DNA from: Spongilla lacustris
Lineage: Eukaryota; Porifera; Demospongiae; Spongillida; Spongillidae
NCBI GenBank assembly: GCA_949361645.1
Contig: OX442418.1
Coordinates: 11,814,632 to 11,878,631, forward strand
DNA length: 64,000 nt
Direction of reading: 5' to 3'
Below the pieces are notes generated by a model. That model made no database searches. It saw nothing but the letters and a program-made list of their open reading frames with translations, and had not been told where the DNA came from. This document shows positions 11,345 through 23,762 of the stretch, piece after piece. Position numbers and translations under genes: made by a program. Each line of letters begins with the position of its first letter. Within the stretch, counting starts at the first letter, position 1.

Positions 11345-11605
11345 TGGGCTTTGGGCTTACGGCTCTGGGTTTTGGGCTTACGGCTCTGGGCGTTGGGCTT
11401 ACGGCTCTGGGCGTTGGGCTTACGGCTCTGGGCGTTGGGCTTACGACTCTGGGCTTTGGGCTTACGGCTCTGGGCTTTGGGCTTACGGCTCTGGGCTTTG
11501 GGCTTACGGCTCTGGGCTTTGGGCTTACGGCTCTGGGCTTTGGGTTTACGACTCTGGGCTTTGGGCTTACGGCTCTGGGCTTTGGGCTTACGGCTCTGAG
11601 CTTAA
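11345..11605. repeat. 21-bp minisatellite, about 12 copies
   Basis: The unit GGGCTTTGGGCTTACGGCTCT repeats with few variants (TTT/GTT, ACGG/ACGA). Because 21 is divisible by 3 and the unit lacks stops, frames stay open on both strands; I do not treat those as genes. Confidence 0.9.
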
Positions 11606-12207
11606 CTGCTTTTGTGTCTTGAGCACAACGCTCGACGCTCATCGTGATGGAAAGTTAGCGACATTATATGGGACAGTGTCCAGCAAAATCGGGCTTGTGG
11701 GGTTATAATTTTATCACTATAAAAATTACACGTTGTACTAAGCAGCACATCTTCGCGACAGTACAACTTTTTTCTTTCAAAATTTCGTACTTGTTCCCAC
11801 ACCAATTCTCTGTGTGAAAATCGATTTTTGTGATCCACACATTTTCCGTGCCGTGGATACAACAATCGTTAACCCCGCGGGTTAGAAATCCACATTTCTC
11901 CACGTACGAGTATTGAAAACGCGTCAAATTCGGAGTGTGCATAGAGGAGTCCTGTAGCTATTGATTTCTTCTGTTCGTTATGGAATGTGATTTGTGCCAA
12001 AATTACACGCTAAATCTGTGGTCGAAACCCACAACACCGCAAGCAATGCTACGCGTGCTGCGCGTGACTTACCGCATATCCATTTATAAGTGTCCTATTT
12101 GGCCTAAACTAATTTTAAATATACATGTATACATAACATACACAATCGTTTTAGAACCTGCGTGTCTACTTCCAGATCATCGATACCAGCATGGATTGTT
12201 TTTAATT

Positions 12208-12377
12208 ATGGAACATAAGTTTCTGCTAGGGCTACTGTCCCTTTTTTTTGCGACTATTTCTGGTAAGGAAAAAAACCATATTTCCAATCCAGCTCTGTAC
12301 ATCTCCTCCTGATTCCCTATTTCTATTTCTCGCAGCTACCGTTGATATCGAAGGATCTCACCGGGTTGTGGTGACGG
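12208..12377 (+). pseudogene. Signal-peptide exon pair of a duplicated gene fragment, left arm
   Basis: An ATG at 12208 encodes a hydrophobic leader (MEHKFLLGLLSLFFATIS) ending at a GTAAGG donor after 12262; a plausible second exon follows TTTCTCGCAG at 12336 and ends at a donor after 12377, continuing in frame for about 14 residues. The right-arm mirror (22724 downwards) has one extra T in the poly-T run, which frameshifts the leader. I cannot find further confident exons, so this may be a gene fragment. Secretion is inferred only from the leader. Confidence 0.35.
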
Positions 12378-12699
12378 GTACAGCCTGATTTATCGAATAG
12401 GCCAACCACTCGTCCGTCTCCACACTTAACGGAAACCAACTGTATCTAGTCATACCTGACATCATTCATTCTGTCTGCCATTGTTCGCTGTCTACTGAAG
12501 GCGACTCTGTGAGCAAAACGAGGGGGGCAACCCCAGGGGCTTACTTCATAGCAATAAATTTGCTCTCCATACTGCCTCCTCTGTCTGTCTCCCTACCCCT
12601 TTCCTTCGCTCACTACCCCTCCTTAGATCCATTGCAGTCCTCTGTACTAGACCACATCGATTTCATTCTAAGGGCTCCTGCATTTCACCTTTATGGCAG

Positions 12700-13396
12700 T
12701 CAGCAGTACCCATCCAGAGCTGCTCCCAAGCTTGTGTACGTATACAGTGGAGCATCAACAGCTGCAGGCTCTTCACAAGGAGTTTTGTCAGCAGCTGGTT
12801 GGCACCAGATACTGGGGTCAGTATGTCAAAGCAGCTATCCACAACAGATGTATGACATCGCCATGATGCCAGAGGGAAGGAGAACTTGATCAGCAGGTGA
12901 GCCAAACAAATAGATTGCAAAAATTCCTTCCTCTTTATCCTCCTTTCCTATCTCCCACCTTCCCTCCTCCCCTTATCCCAGGCCTGGGGAGGTCGATGGG
13001 GTCATACATCCCCCCCCCCCCCCCCCTTCCGTAATGAAGGTCACAAATGACATGACCCGCTGTTCCAGTAATGAATTGTTATTTGGCGCATTATTCCAAT
13101 GGTACTACTGACTGTTTCATAGTACAATTGGTTTGCATTTAGAATAGGGTATCTCTAAGTATACTCACTCACACACATCCGACCCTCCCCTCTCGTAAAT
13201 CTGGCTACAGCCCTGTATCCTCCTCCCCTTCCTCCATCCCTCCTGTGCTGGTGAACAGCCTCGTAACAGTCTTCTCTCTTCCTCCATACCTCAGGCCACT
13301 CCCTCATCATTTAACGTACTAGCTTAACTGGAAGCCATTTGGCGCAAGAGGGACGAAGCAGCACAGCAAAATGAAGCCCCAGTCGCTGGATCTTAG
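12700..13396 (+). pseudogene. Unrecognised coiled-coil gene fragment, left arm
   Basis: Two exon-like segments, 12700-12896 (acceptor TTATGGCAG, donor GTGAGC) and 13295-13396 (acceptor CTCAG, stop TAG), join in phase. The first reads PELLPSLCTYTVEHQQLQAL onward, with a TRYWGQY motif; the second encodes a Leu/Glu-rich helix in the right arm. In-frame TGA in exon 1 occurs in both arms, and the left arm also has a TAA in exon 2, so the fragment is probably dead. I do not recognise the family. Confidence 0.35.
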
Positions 13397-13737
13397 ACCT
13401 ACCATCTAAACAACAGACTTGTCACTTCTCCAGTTATAATTCTCTCTGTATATGCAAGTTTGTATGTGTGTGAGTGTGCTAGTTTGGATCTCCATTAAAA
13501 GAATAGTCTATTGATCAGCTAGGTTATCACAATCTTATTACATATGCATGCCGGTGTGTGTATGTCTGTGAAGTGTGTGTGTAGTCATAGGGAGTGTTTA
13601 TTGATAAGATGCACTATTCTGTTTTTACCTCTCATCTGGAGAGCAATCCAATGGATCTAAGTTAATCTCTTCGTACATGTATCTGTTGCTAAAAGAATTA
13701 AATGGTACATGTATTTGATGTGCTCAAACTGTGTGTT

Positions 13738-13793
<56 letters not shown>
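13738..13793. repeat. (GT)n microsatellite, left palindrome arm
   Basis: About 28 GT units; its mirror in the right arm is about 30 bp longer. Confidence 0.95.
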
Positions 13794-13794
<1 letters not shown>

Positions 13795-15443
13795 ACTCCA
13801 TGTTGAAGGTCAGTGCTGCAGCCGTTGCTGAAATTGCAGGTGATATCCGGAACTGAGGAGATTTAGTCTGTCATGTTGAACACTTGAAGACATCCTTTTA
13901 TCACATTCCTTTTTGGCTAGTCATCGGAGTAAATGTACTCTCAGTTGTTTTATTTTTGTGGCTGTTGTTCATTTTTATTTCAAAAAGAAATGATTGTTTA
14001 GCTTGCATGCTTTTTAGCTCCTGGTAGATTTAAAAGAAGAGATTGTATTACAGTAAATCTATGCTTTTAACTTAGTATATCTAAAAGCACATTACATAAA
14101 AGAAAAGAAAATTTTAAAAACAAACAACACAAACTAAAACAAAATAGTGCATATGAAATACAATACGAATGTAGGGTAATATTAGATTACTATCATATAT
14201 ACGTACATAGACACACACACATCTCGATATGTACATGTAAGTTCTGGTAGTCCAGCTCCATCATCAAGTCCTGCTCCGCTTCTCCATTGCTTCTAGATCG
14301 TCGAAAGCACAGATTGGTGGCCCTCAAAATGGTAAAGGACAGCCTGGGCTCACATCCATCCTGCAACTTCGGATAACGTTTTTTTCTATTTCTTCAACAA
14401 GAAACGGCATGAAACATTCTGCTTCTCGGCCCAAAACTCCATCAATGTATGCAATTAGTGGTGTAAATTTTATAATTATAATGAACATATCATGATGCCT
14501 ATTAATGAACAGAGTAAACAAATGTAGAGAATAACCCACTCAATTGAAATGCACTCTTGAAATTTAGAACAGTCCAAATCCTATAACTGCTTCCACCATA
14601 TCATACCCTCATTTCCATTTCAACGCGAGTTGAAGATGTTGCGAACCTTCCAGCGGGGTCAGTGAAGAAACTTAAAATGGACTCGGTCAAACACCCATGG
14701 GGCAATTTCCCATCTGGAAGAGAATGTTGGTAACACATATGCACATCTACTTTGACAAAACATACCATCTGCGTCATTGCTTGTTCTTCTAAATCTCATT
14801 GGAGATTAATTTCACTTTAACTTGTATCCTCTTTGATATGATTTTTACGCGCAAAGCGTGGATTTGCGATATCCCGGGATTGTCCTGCTCAAACCCTGGA
14901 TCCATGGTTTGTTTGCGCAAACTCGAGATTGCCCTTATATTTTTTTTAACCCAATCAACTCGCGTATCTCGTAATGTTCAATTATAACGAAGGCACAAAA
15001 GCTGTATCGACTACGCCAGAGCCTGGCAGAGCCGTTGAGCGTACAGACAGATAAGTTGAGATAACCTGTCGGTCTGGGTCTCCAACCTATTTGGGCTTTT
15101 CAAGAGGGTAAGTTAATTGTGTGGTAGGCATTATTAAGAGCGGATCGATTGATACCCTCAATAGAACACTTTCTTGTGATGGTTGTAAAAGGCCTAGTGG
15201 CTTCGCTTGAATCCAGCTTATGGGCGCCCGCTAATCACGATAGTGAGTGAAAGTCGTATCTGTACTGTCAATATGTAACACACTTATGGGCGCCGGCTTA
15301 TCACGATGAAGTTAAAGTATGTAAACTGAAGTACAGCCGTATTTGTCAAAAAGGAAATCAGGGAGCTAGTTTGTTGGGTAGTTGCGCTTATAAATGGGAC
15401 TAGTACCGACCGTTTGAAGCTTTGGGTAAAGTTGCTGACTCTG

Positions 15444-16194
15444 CATAGGCGTCGGAACCGGGGGGGCAGAGGGGGCTATCGCCCCCCCCCCTGCAACAAT
15501 AAAGGGGGGGGGGGGGGCGAAAGTATCGTTCCGCCCCCCATTATTGGCTCGGGTTAATTTTATTCACAATCCTAAGTATCGCTGCATGTGGTGCCAATTA
15601 CGATCGAACATCCGCATGCACAATCAATTAACATGTACAACATTGCAGTGAATCAGATAATGCTAACAGCTGCCAATTCCCGCTCGCGTAGGGTTAATTA
15701 ACTGCCATATTAATTGCTGGTTGGATCGCGTATCGCAGTGGTGAAGTGTCAGCAAAGAATAATACTAACCCCCACAGCCCCACCAAAAAAGTGGCTCGTG
15801 TTTGAACTATCTATGGTTTGAACGACGTAATCCTGCGCGCCGTTCTTCAAAATCTTGTTAGAGCACCATTCCTTTCCAGAAATATTGAAACAGGATTACG
15901 ATGATACGCTCGTTTAAACATGAGCCATTTTTTTTTTGTGGGGGGCTTAGTATACATGTATAATAAAGGTCTAGGCCTCTTGCGTGGCCGCCGCGTTTTT
16001 GTGTAGTTTTTGGAGTTTTTAAACGCAAAAAGCGTTGGCTTCTGGGGCTCCGCCCCAGACCCCGATGGGGGAGCTCACAGCGCTCCCCCATACCCCCTAG
16101 CTGGGCAGGAGGGGTGCCCCCCTCCCGGACCCTCCCCAGGGCATCACACTTAGCGCCCCCCCCCCCCTACTATTATCTCCTTCCGACGCCACTG
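15444..16194. mobile_element. Nested 751-bp TIR element
   Basis: Begins CATAGGCGTCGGAACCGG and ends CCTTCCGACGCCACTG, an imperfect terminal inverted repeat, flanked by CTCTG on both sides (15439-15443 and 16195-16199). Its interior includes G/C homopolymer runs and a copy of the GC-rich hairpin repeat at about 16020-16140. It sits inside the 2.5-kb transposon, so it inserted later. CAGTGGCG-type ends are common in hAT-like elements, but a 5-bp duplication would be atypical; class undecided. Confidence 0.6.
16020..16140 (+). repeat. Dispersed GC-rich multi-hairpin repeat, copy 2
   Basis: AACGCAAAAAGCGTT, then TGGGGCTCCGCCCCA, then GGGGGAGCTCACAGCGCTCC, then GGGTGCCCCCCTCCC: a run of small palindromes in the same order as near 1.9, 28.1 and 44.6 kb. 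Confidence 0.8.
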
Positions 16195-18197
16195 CTCTGT
16201 TATGTGGTATGTTCACCAGCCAGCATTAGAAACATGTGACAAGTATTTTTCGTCATTAAAAAAAAAAAAACTGTTTAGGATTCTAATAACACCACCATGC
16301 TAGTAAATTGGTGTATGTGGAAGATATTTTATGACATTGTCAACAACAAGGTCATGTATTACATATGTTACAAAAAAAAAAAACAAAAAAAAAAACTTAC
16401 ACATTTATGTACAGAAAAAATGGTTTATTTCATAGTTATACATGTATGTTTTTCAAATATAGATTCAGCATTCTTTGAATGTCTTCCATGGTCTACGGGT
16501 GTGGATATTCAGTTTGTGATTGGATAGGTATGGACCAATCCTGCTCTTCAGAGCCAATCAGAGGAGTAGGGCAAGGAGGTGGCCTAGCTGGAACCTTGCA
16601 CCGACTCAGTTAATTGCTTATATCTTATTCAAGTTTACCCATGCAAAATATTACAACGGGAGCACTTTAATTGCTGATTTTGTAAAGAACTGGCCTGATG
16701 GCTTGACCATTCTTGATGACAGACCAGCATCCTCAAAGTCAAGGACTTGAGGAAAGAGAAATGATAGTTAATCGATGGAAATTAGTCTTGGGCTGATTGG
16801 CATAAAATTAAGCTAGTAATTTATACATGCAAGGCCAATTAAAATCTTGATGTAATAAAAAATTTTCTCCATATATTTCTGCAGATACTGGGTATCTCAG
16901 GGGAAATGTATTTCATATTTGGTAGCATTATTGGAGGCTTGCCAAGCAACTGTACAAAGGGAGATATGAAGAACTGCTTATCAAGATGTAATGAACCTGA
17001 CTACATTTTCAAGAGTTCTGAACCATTGTGCTCAGTGTCTCATCAGTAGAGAACAATTGTATTTGTACACCATAGGCCTTTTATTTGTACTCCAAACGCA
17101 TGTTATTTGATATAAAGTAATGTGGATGTACTCATTATTCGTTACCCATCGCTAATTAAATATATTACAGACATGTCTGATCTATGCTTTGCGCAGGGCA
17201 ATCCCAGGATTGTCCTGATCCATGCTTTGCGCACGAGCAATCCCAGGATTGCGCGAGCAATCCATGGTTTGTACCACAAACCATGGATCCAGGGTTTGCG
17301 CAGGACAATCCCCGGAATTGCGCAAATCCACGCTTTGCGCGTAACATGATCATGAAGCCAAAAAATTTAATTACTATACAAGATGGGACTAACCTCTACA
17401 AACTTTGCAACATGTGTAAACAAAATATCATTTCAATCTGTTGTGGATAAAGTATGACAGAACAATGCCACGCAATGTTTTTAATGCCTCTAAGAATTGA
17501 TCCGTAACTTTTTTATTGTCCTGAAGTAATGCTCTAATTGCCAAATGGCATCTTGTTATTTCCAATCTCAAATACTGCATTCGCTACCAAAAAAACTCTT
17601 CCAATTTTTATCATTTCTTGCAACCATCATCGATTTTAAAATAATCATGTGCAGGTTAAGTACAGATTTCATGTAGCTAATTCATGTACAATACTATGTG
17701 ACACATTATTTTACTATCATCCGTACATTCTTACCTATATTATCAGGAATATCACAAATATCAACAGCTATATATGTTTGCACAAGAACCTGATGCACAC
17801 TGCTCTTCAGCAAGAGCAGGAAGGTCACAACATCCTAGCACAATTCATGCACATTGCAGTGTAAACACCTAGATATGCCTGCACGCATGCATGCCAGTAA
17901 GGACACCTTTTTAAATTGTTTGCTTGTGCATGATGAAGTATGTATGTTGCATGACCACACACAATATAATATGTATAACACCTTAAGCAGCTTAGAAGGA
18001 TCAAAGCTACTTTTATTTGCTTTCTCCATGGCATCATTGAAAACAATTTTTTTTGTCTAATTGCAATTCTAAGTGCAAATTTCCGAAAAAGATAGATTAG
18101 CTTAAAACAATTTCATTAACTATATTGATGATCTAGACATAAAAACAATTACGTAAGATGTAAATCAACACTCAGACAAATCCTATATTTGGTAAAT

Positions 18198-18640
18198 TGA
18201 GAACTTCAAATAGCATATGGTAACCTTGTTTGCAGATGCAATATCGTTCACTAGATCAATGTCAGAAGAATTCTGGGTTGAAAGAATGATTTTTTTTTAA
18301 GAAATAAGGGTTTATACTGCACCATGCTTGGTGTGCAAGATCATAATTGGGCATAATAAAGGTCTTTATGAACCAGAATCTAAATGGATTCCTTGATGAA
18401 GGCCAGCCTTTGCTGAAATTGCACGTGATATACCTTGCTTGCAGGCACTGCCTAGAAATTCATGATTCAAAATAGCATAAATGACAATATGATTATACCC
18501 CTAGTAAATTCTCTAGTTGTGAAAAAAGTGAAATACAATGAGAACTTCAAATAGCATATGGTGGTAACCTTGTTTGCAGACACAATATCCTTCACTAGAT
18601 CAATGTCAGAAGAATTCTGGGTGGAATGAATGATTTTAAA
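18198..18640. repeat. Direct duplication spanning the inner end of the left arm
   Basis: About 100 bp starting GAGAACTTCAAATAGCATATGG at roughly 18200 recurs at roughly 18540 in the same orientation inside the spacer. The spacer is therefore partly derived from the arm, which suggests the inversion arose from, or was followed by, local duplication. Confidence 0.85.
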
Positions 18641-21107
18641 AAAATAAAAAAACAAAAAAGAGGTCTTCTACTGCACCATAGCCCATCTACATGCATATAC
18701 CTTGTTTGTACTATTCCATCCGTTTTTGAAGACATGCAAGGTGGTGTCTCCATACCATATTAGGTGTACCACTAGCAAAATGACTATTTGGAACTATTAT
18801 AGCTTTTTCTATCTCTCATTCTATTTCTTTCTTCAGTGAAAGCAGGTTCTGCATTTAGGAGAAAATCATAATAAAGTATAAATTTAGTGCCCAACATAAA
18901 CAACACTTAGCCATCAGTGGGCAGCATTTTGAATCATGAATTTCTAGAGTGATTTTGTGCAGTGCCTGCAAGCAAGGTATATCACCTGCAATTTCAGCAA
19001 AGGCTGGCCTTCATCAAGGAATCCATTTAGGTTCTGGTTCATAAAGACCTTCATTATGCCCAATTATGATCTTGCACACCATGCATGATGCAGTATAAAT
19101 CCTTAATTCTTAAAAAAAAATCATTCTTTCAACCCAGACATTGACAAAGATATTGCATCTGCAAACACAGTTACCATATGCTATTTGAAGTTCTCAATTT
19201 ACCAAATATAGGATTTGTCTGAGTGTTGATTTACATCTTAGGTACAACCACATTGTTTTTATGTCTAGATCAGTGCAGTACTATAATTAACAGTTTCCCT
19301 TTTTGTTTGTTGAAACATTTACCTCAATGCATCAATAATTGTTTTAAGTCAATCTATTTTTTCGGAACCTTGCACTTAGAATTGCAATTAGACAAAAAAA
19401 TTGTTTTCAATGAAAGCAAATAAAATTTGATCCTTCTAAGCTTCTTAAGGTGTTACACATATTGTATTGTGTGTGGTCATGCAACATACATGTACATACT
19501 TCATCATGCACAAGCAAACATTTTAAAAAGGTGTCCTTACTGGCCTGCATGCATGCAGCCATATCTAGGTGTTTACACTGCAATGTGCATGAATTGTGCT
19601 AGGATGTTGTGACTTTGCTGAAGTGCAGTCTTGTGCAAACATAGCTGTTGATGTCTGCGATATTCCTGATAATATAGGTGAGAATGTACCGATGGTAGTG
19701 GAATGTGTCACATAGTATTGCACATGAATTAGCTACATGAAATCTGTACTTAACCTGCACATGATTATTAATAGATAATGGTTGCAAGAGATGATAAAAA
19801 ATTGGAAGAGTTTTTTTGGTGCTGATTATGCAGCAAATGCAGTATTTGAGATTGGAAATAACAAGATGCCATTTGGCAATTAGAGCATTACTTCAGGACA
19901 ATAAAAAGTTATGGATCAATTCTTAGAGGCATTAAAAACATTGCGTGGCATTGTTCTGTCATACTTTATCCACAACAGATTGAAATGGTATTTTGTTTAC
20001 ACATGTTGCAAAGTTTGTAGAGGTTAGTCCCATCTTGTATAGTAATTACATTTTTTGTCTTCATATTATAGAGGATACAAGTTGAAGTGAAATTAATCTC
20101 CAATGACATTTAGAAGAACAAGCAATGACGCAGATGGTATGTTTTGTCAAGGTAGATGTGCATATGTGTTACCAACATTCTCTTTCAGATGGAAAATTGT
20201 CCCATGGGTGTTTGACCAAGTCCATTTTAAGTTTCTTCACTGACCCCACTGGAAGGTTCGCAACAGCTTTAACTTGCGTTAAAATGGAAATGAGGGGATA
20301 ATATGGTGGAAGCAGTTATAGGATTTGGACTGTTCTAAATCTCAAGAGTGTATTTCAATTGAGTGGGTTATTCTCTACATTTGTTTACTCTGTTCATTAA
20401 TAAGCATTATGATATGTTCATTATAATTATAAAATTTACACCACTAATTGTATACATTGATGGAGTTTTGGGCCGAGAAGCAGAGTGTTTCATGCCGTTT
20501 CTTGTTGAAGAAATAGAAAAAAACGTTATCCGAAGTTGCAGGATGGATGTGAGCCCAGGCTGTCCTTTACCATTTTGAGGGCCACCAATCTGTGCTTTCG
20601 ACGATCTAGAACCAATGGAGAAGCGGAGCAGGACTTGATGATGGAGCTGGACTACCAGAACTTACATGTACATATCGAGATGTGTGTGTGTCTATGTACG
20701 TATATATGATAGTAATCTAATATTACCCTACATTCGTATTGTATTTCATATGCACTATTTTGTTTTAGTTTGTGTTGTTTGTTTTTAAAATTTTCTTTTC
20801 TTTTATGTAATGTGCTTTAAGATATACTAAGATAAAAGCATACATATACTGTAATACAATCTCTTCTTTTAAATCTACCAGGAGCTAAAAAGCATGCAAG
20901 CTAAACAATCATTTCTTTTTGAAATAAAAATGAACAACAGCCACAAAAATAAAACAACTGAGAGTACATTTACTCCAATGACTAGCCAAAAAGGAATGTG
21001 ATAAAAGGATGTCTTCAAGTGTTCAACATGACAGACTAAATCTCCTCAGTTCCGGATATCACCTGCAATTTCAGCAACGGCTGCAGCACTGACCTTCAAC
21101 ATGGAGT

Positions 21108-21109
<2 letters not shown>

Positions 21110-21194
<85 letters not shown>
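21110..21194. repeat. (CA)n microsatellite, right palindrome arm
   Basis: Mirror of the left-arm (GT)n but about 42 units long. Confidence 0.95.
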
Positions 21195-21195
<1 letters not shown>

Positions 21196-21528
21196 CACAC
21201 AGTTTGAGCACATCAGATACATGTACCATTTAATTCTTTTAAAATCCAATACAAAAGGTGCAGCAGATAAATATTAACTTAGATCAGTTGGATTGCTCTC
21301 CAGATGAGAGGTAAAAACAGAATAGTACATCTTATAAATAAACACTCCCTATGACTACACACACACTTCACACACACATGCATATGTAAAGAGAATGTGA
21401 TAACCTGATCAGTGGACTATTCTTTTAATGGAGATCCAAACTAGCACACTCACACACACACACAAACTTGCATATACAGAGAGAACTATAACTGGAGAAG
21501 TGACAAGTCTGTTGTTTAGATGGTAGGT

Positions 21529-22227
21529 CTAAGATCCAGCGACTGGGGCTTCATTTTGCTGTGCTGCTTCGTCCCTCTTGCGCCAAATGGCTTCCAGTTC
21601 AGCTAGCTTGTTAAACAATGAGGGAGTGGCCTGAGGTATGGAGGAAGAGAGAAAACTGTTACGATGCTGTTCGCCAGCAAAGTAGGAGGGATGGAGGAAG
21701 GGGAGGAGGATACAGGGCCGTAGCCAGATTTACGAGAGGGCAGGGTCGGATGTGTGTGAGTGAGTATACTTAGAGATACCCTATTCTAAATGCAGACCAA
21801 TTGTACTATGAAACAGTCAGTAGTACCATAGAAATAATGCGCTAAATAACAATTCATTATTGGAACAGCAGGTCATGTCACTTGTGACCTTCATTACGGA
21901 AGAGGGGGGGGGGGGGGATGTATGACCCCATCGACCTCCCCAGGCCTGGAATAAGGGGAGGAGGGAAGGTGGGAGGAAGGAAAGGAGGATAAAGAGGAAG
22001 GAATTTTTGCAATCTATTTGTTTGGCTCACCTGCTGATCAAGTTCTCCTTCCCTCTGGCATCATGGCGATGTCATACATCTGTTGTGGATAGCTGCTTTG
22101 ACATACTGACCCCAGTATCTGGTGCCAACCAGCTGCTGACAAAACTCCTTGTGAAGAGCCTGCAGCTGTTGATGCTCCACTGTATACGTACACAAGCTTG
22201 GGAGCAGCTCTGGACGGGTACTGCTGA
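21529..22227 (-). pseudogene. Unrecognised coiled-coil gene fragment, right arm
   Basis: Mirror of the left-arm fragment: exons 22227-22031 and 21630-21529. Here the last exon is open (LFNKLAELEAIW, then KRDEAAQQ, stop TAG), unlike the left arm, but the shared in-frame TGA in the preceding exon remains. The right copy therefore preserves the ancestral last exon better. The charged, leucine-spaced sequence suggests a coiled coil; function unknown. Confidence 0.35.
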
Positions 22228-23012
22228 CTGCCATAAAGGTGAAATGCAGGAGCCCTTAGAATGAAATCAGTGTGGTCTAGTACAGAGGACTGCAATGGAT
22301 CTAAGGAGGGGTAGTGAGCGAAGGAAAGGGGTAGGGAGACAGACAGAGGAGGCAGTATGGAGAGCAAATTATTGCTGTGAAGTAAGCCCCTGGGGTTGCC
22401 CCCCTCGTTTTGCTCACAGAGTCGCCTTCAGTAGACAGCGAACAATGGCAGACAGAATGAATGATGTCAGGTATGACTAGATACAGTTGGTTTCCGTTAA
22501 GTGTGGAGACGGACGAGTGGTAGGCCTATTGGATCAATCAGGCTGTACCCGTCACCACAACCCGGTGAGATCCTTCGATATCAACGGTAGCTGCGAGAAA
22601 TAGAAATAGGGAATCAGGAGGAGATGTACAGAGCTGGATTGGAAATATGGTTTTTTTTTTTTCCTTACCAGAAATAGTCGCAAAAAAAAAGGGACAGTAG
22701 CCCTAGCAGAAACTTATGTTCCATAATTAAAAACAATCCATGCTGGTATCGATGATCTGGAAGTAGACACGCAGGTTCTAAAACGGTTGTGTATGTTATG
22801 TATACATGTATATTTAAAATTAGTTTAGGCCAAATAAGACACTTATAAATGGATATGCGGTAAGTCAGAAATTCCACGCAGCACGCGTTGCATTGAAACT
22901 CGCAGCACAATGGCTTGCGATGTTGCGGGTTTCGACTACAGATTTAGTGTGTAATTTTGGCACAAATCGCATTCCATAATTAATAGACCAGTTGCGCGCG
23001 ATCGCGAGTATA

Positions 23013-23648
23013 CAGGGTGTTTCACAATCAAGGAAAATTGTTTATAAATTAACCACAAGCAGTTAATTAACTTAAAATTATTGCGCAATGCTCTATTAAC
23101 TCGAGCTTAAATGTTGATGTAAACAAACTAAATATTAATTTAATAATTAATTTAATAAAATCAAAAATAAATAAATTATCAAAACGAATTAATAATTCCT
23201 GATAATACCTAATTAAAACATACCATTTTAGAGGCATCCCAAAGCTCCAACATTTCCTTGAATTTTAATAATATTAACTTGGCCGAATTTATTAATAAAT
23301 TCAAACCACTAAATCGAGATACAATGGCCCCTAAATCAAGTACATTGCGAAAATCAAAACATCAAGATTTCAATCTTGAATAACTTCTAAATGGAAGCAG
23401 TTACTTAAGTACAGTTTGCATCTTTTAACTAACCACTAGCCCTACATTTATTAACATTAATAATATTTAATTGAAATGAATAGAGATTTTGGGACTTTTA
23501 TTATTGTTAATTAACCATTAAAGATAATATTAATTTTATTTCACCAGCATGTCTTCTTTAGGTGTTAGAACTTTTAACAACAATTACCTGTTAATAAACT
23601 GCTTGTGGTTAATTTATAAACAATTTTCCTTGATTGTGAAACACCCTG
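23013..23648. mobile_element. 636-bp MITE with TA target duplication (Tc1/mariner type)
   Basis: Starts CAGGGTGTTTCACAATCAAG after TA (23011-23012) and ends with the reverse complement before TA (23649-23650). The terminal inverted repeat is about 50 bp and nearly perfect. The interior is A/T-rich (many TTAATTAA-like words) and non-coding. It lies 33 bp outside the right end of the palindrome. Confidence 0.9.
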
Positions 23649-23762
23649 TACATGTACGTAGTGCTGAGCTGGTAAATTAATCGTGACGTCAAGGCTAGTG
23701 GCCAAATCTTTGTTTTGTTGCGTTCTCTAAAGGCAAGCGTAAGCGGTGGTACGGACAGTGAA

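Larger units (their letters stand above)
14845..17344. mobile_element. 2.5-kb TIR transposon inserted in left palindrome arm only
   Basis: The right arm has an uninterrupted site near 20055-20075, whereas the left arm is split here. Ends are TTACGCGCAAAGCGTGG (14845) and its reverse complement ending CGCGTAA (17344); further inverted blocks with GGATTGTCCTG and ATCCATGGTTTG extend the terminal repeat to roughly 80 bp. I see no clean target duplication (ATGAT lies near both ends, inexactly), so borders may be off by about 10 bp. Small frames inside (16297-16750) have no transposase signature. The superfamily is not identified. Confidence 0.8.
11978..22979. repeat. 11-kb imperfect palindrome (inverted duplication)
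   Basis: The left arm (11978-18473) is repeated in reverse complement as the right arm (18926-22979), separated by a 452-bp spacer. Paired landmarks include TTATGGAATG at the outer ends, the GT microsatellite (13738-13793 with 21110-21194), the frame at 14324-14539 with 20363-20578, and GATTCAAAAT at the inner ends. Arms differ by scattered substitutions, short indels, microsatellite length and one 2.5-kb insertion in the left arm. Real genomic inverted duplication and assembly fold-back of two haplotypes are both possible. Confidence 0.9.

Noticed and set aside
11256..11642. Long frames over the 21-bp minisatellite (SPKPRAV-type repeats)
   Set aside because: A stop-free 21-bp unit is open on both strands automatically; no flanking coding signal or domain.
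16297..16750. Two 76-codon frames inside the 2.5-kb transposon
   Set aside because: Low complexity and no homology signal; probably chance.
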